A DNA stretch of 32,303 nt, taken from the NCBI GenBank assembly GCA_903901335.1, contig CAIUQR010000131.1, positions 1-32,303 on the forward strand. Direction: 5' to 3'. Position numbers and translations under genes: made by a program. Position 1 is the stretch's first letter, and each line of letters begins with the position of its first letter. Shown here in pieces: positions 31,448-32,303 of this stretch. Origin of the DNA: an uncultured delta proteobacterium (lineage in GTDB: Bacteria > Desulfobacterota > Desulfobulbia > Desulfobulbales > Desulfocapsaceae). Below the pieces are notes generated by a model. That model was not told the origin of the DNA. It was given only the letters and a program-made list of their open reading frames with translations, and did not search any database.

Positions 31448-31859
31448 CTATAGGCTGGTTTGTCACCTGCAAGGGGTATATAATGGCCAAGCGGCAGTGG
31501 GCATTATTTTAGAACTGGACAAGGTCGAGTTAGATATCGACCTTATGGTACCTTGTGGTTTGATCATCAACGAACTCCTCACCAACGCATTCGAGGATGC
31601 CTTCCCGGGAGAAAACAAGGGAACGATCACAATCAGGAACTATCTGGTCAATGAGAGAGAATTGGTATTGGAGGTGAGCGACAATGGCGTTGGACTGCCC
31701 GCTGACCTTGATCTTGGAAACCCTTCTTCTTTGGGACTTAAATTGGTTAAAGGCTTACTGAAACATCAATTGCGAGGGAGCTGGAATGTTACCGCCGGAA
31801 AGGGTGCCACTTTTATCCTCCGCTGGCCGTTGCCTGTTTTAAAGGGAGAAAGAGTATGA
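31448..31859 (+). pseudogene. Histidine kinase C-terminal fragment (HATPase)
   Basis: Starting where the IS3 terminus ends, the frame encodes a kinase C-terminus: ELDIDLMVPCGLIINELLTN (N box), VSDNGVGLPADLDLGNPSSL (G1) and GLKLVKGLLKHQLRGSWNVT (G2), as in HisKA_2/HWE-type enzymes. The sensor and the phospho-acceptor histidine are missing, so it cannot signal alone. The start codon in the longer frame (31401) lies inside the IS end. It overlaps the response-regulator gene (ATGA). The element evidently deleted the 5' part. Confidence 0.85.
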
Positions 31860-32284
31860 GCAAAGGAAAAATCCTTATCGTCGAAGATGAGTTCGTAGTA
31901 GCGGAAAACCTCAGGGCCGAGCTTGAGTCGATGGGCTATGAGATTGTGGGTATGGCCTTTTCAGGCGACGAAGCCTTGGAGTTGGCTCGACCGGAACGAC
32001 CGGATCTGGTTCTGATGGATATCAAACTGCACGAAGGAATGGACGGGATAGAGACAGCTATTCATTTACGGCAAGAATTGGATATCCCATCTTTTTTTCT
32101 CACCGCCTTTTCCGATGAGAGTTTTCTGGAGCGGGCGAAGCTGGCTGAACCCTTAGGTTATCTAGTTTCCATCCTGAAACTCTATTTATTGAGAATAACA
32201 CAACAATTCAGTCAAATTATCAAGATATTTTTTGCTAAATATGTTATTGTTCCCTCGTCAATCCTAGAAATAACAATGACATAA
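31856..32284 (+). pseudogene. Response regulator receiver domain, truncated
   Basis: The receiver domain has ILIVEDEFVVAENL (acid pair), the phospho-acceptor Asp55 (LVLMDIKLHEG) and Thr in FFLTAFSD. After EPLGYLV (to about 32163) the expected KPF of the beta5 loop is replaced by an unrelated AT-rich tail, so the conserved lysine is lost. An AGTTTC/GAAACT inverted repeat lies exactly at the switch (32164-32181). The downstream tail to 32284 is not receiver-like. The partner kinase lies directly upstream. Confidence 0.8.
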
Positions 32285-32303
32285 GGTGGCAGAGTGAGAC
32301 AAA

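Overview
The window is most of a conjugative element (an integrative conjugative element or a plasmid) from a Gram-negative bacterium. The dual-membrane F-type type IV secretion system, OmpA-like protein and IHF/HU proteins show the Gram-negative host. Moderately high GC in the tra genes, the IS3/IS110 types and the HisKA_2-type kinase fragment would suit a Desulfobacterota/Geobacter-like host, but this is only an impression and cannot be proved from the sequence.

Layout. Positions 1-850 hold the tail of an unknown gene, a HicB-like antitoxin and a frameshifted C-terminal remnant of a tyrosine recombinase. Positions 848-2140 form a compact phage-like switch: a leftward HTH repressor, a rightward Cro-like HTH gene and a small AlpA/excisionase-like gene. 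Divergent promoters there are overlain by three copies of a GAAC-N5-GTTC operator. Positions 2263-4162 hold an HTH replication-initiator-like gene, a hairpin-rich gap that may contain an origin or oriT, and an unknown gene. From 4180 to 19859 runs one rightward transfer operon with many overlapping genes: ompA-like, traA, L, E, K, B, V, C, W, U, trbC, trbI, an S26 peptidase, thioredoxin-like traF, traH and traG. traN is not seen. Positions 19863-26316 carry a small antisense membrane gene, a NusA-like protein, a very large coupling protein fused to two membrane helices and an HD domain, two unknown genes and a VirB1-like lytic transglycosylase. A bidirectional terminator then faces a leftward HU/IHF pair.

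The right end (27000-32303) is accessory DNA. It has a hairpin-rich gap with tiny ORFs, then an AT-rich HEPN-like gene behind a palindromic operator, cut by an IS3 element. That IS3 is itself split by an IS110-family element and a 193-bp MITE-like repeat. Beyond it lie a decapitated histidine kinase and a response regulator truncated before its conserved lysine.

How the genes fit together. TraA is processed, probably by the S26 peptidase, and assembled with TraL, E, K, B, V, C, W, U, F, H, G and TrbC into a mating channel. The lytic enzyme opens the peptidoglycan and the TraD-like protein feeds DNA to the channel. The HD domain fused to TraD is the only candidate for DNA processing in the window. 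The switch at 848-2027 probably controls excision or transfer. The most unusual items are the TraD-HD fusion, the NusA-like protein in a transfer region, and the repeated leader hairpin upstream of traG and of the gene at 25266.
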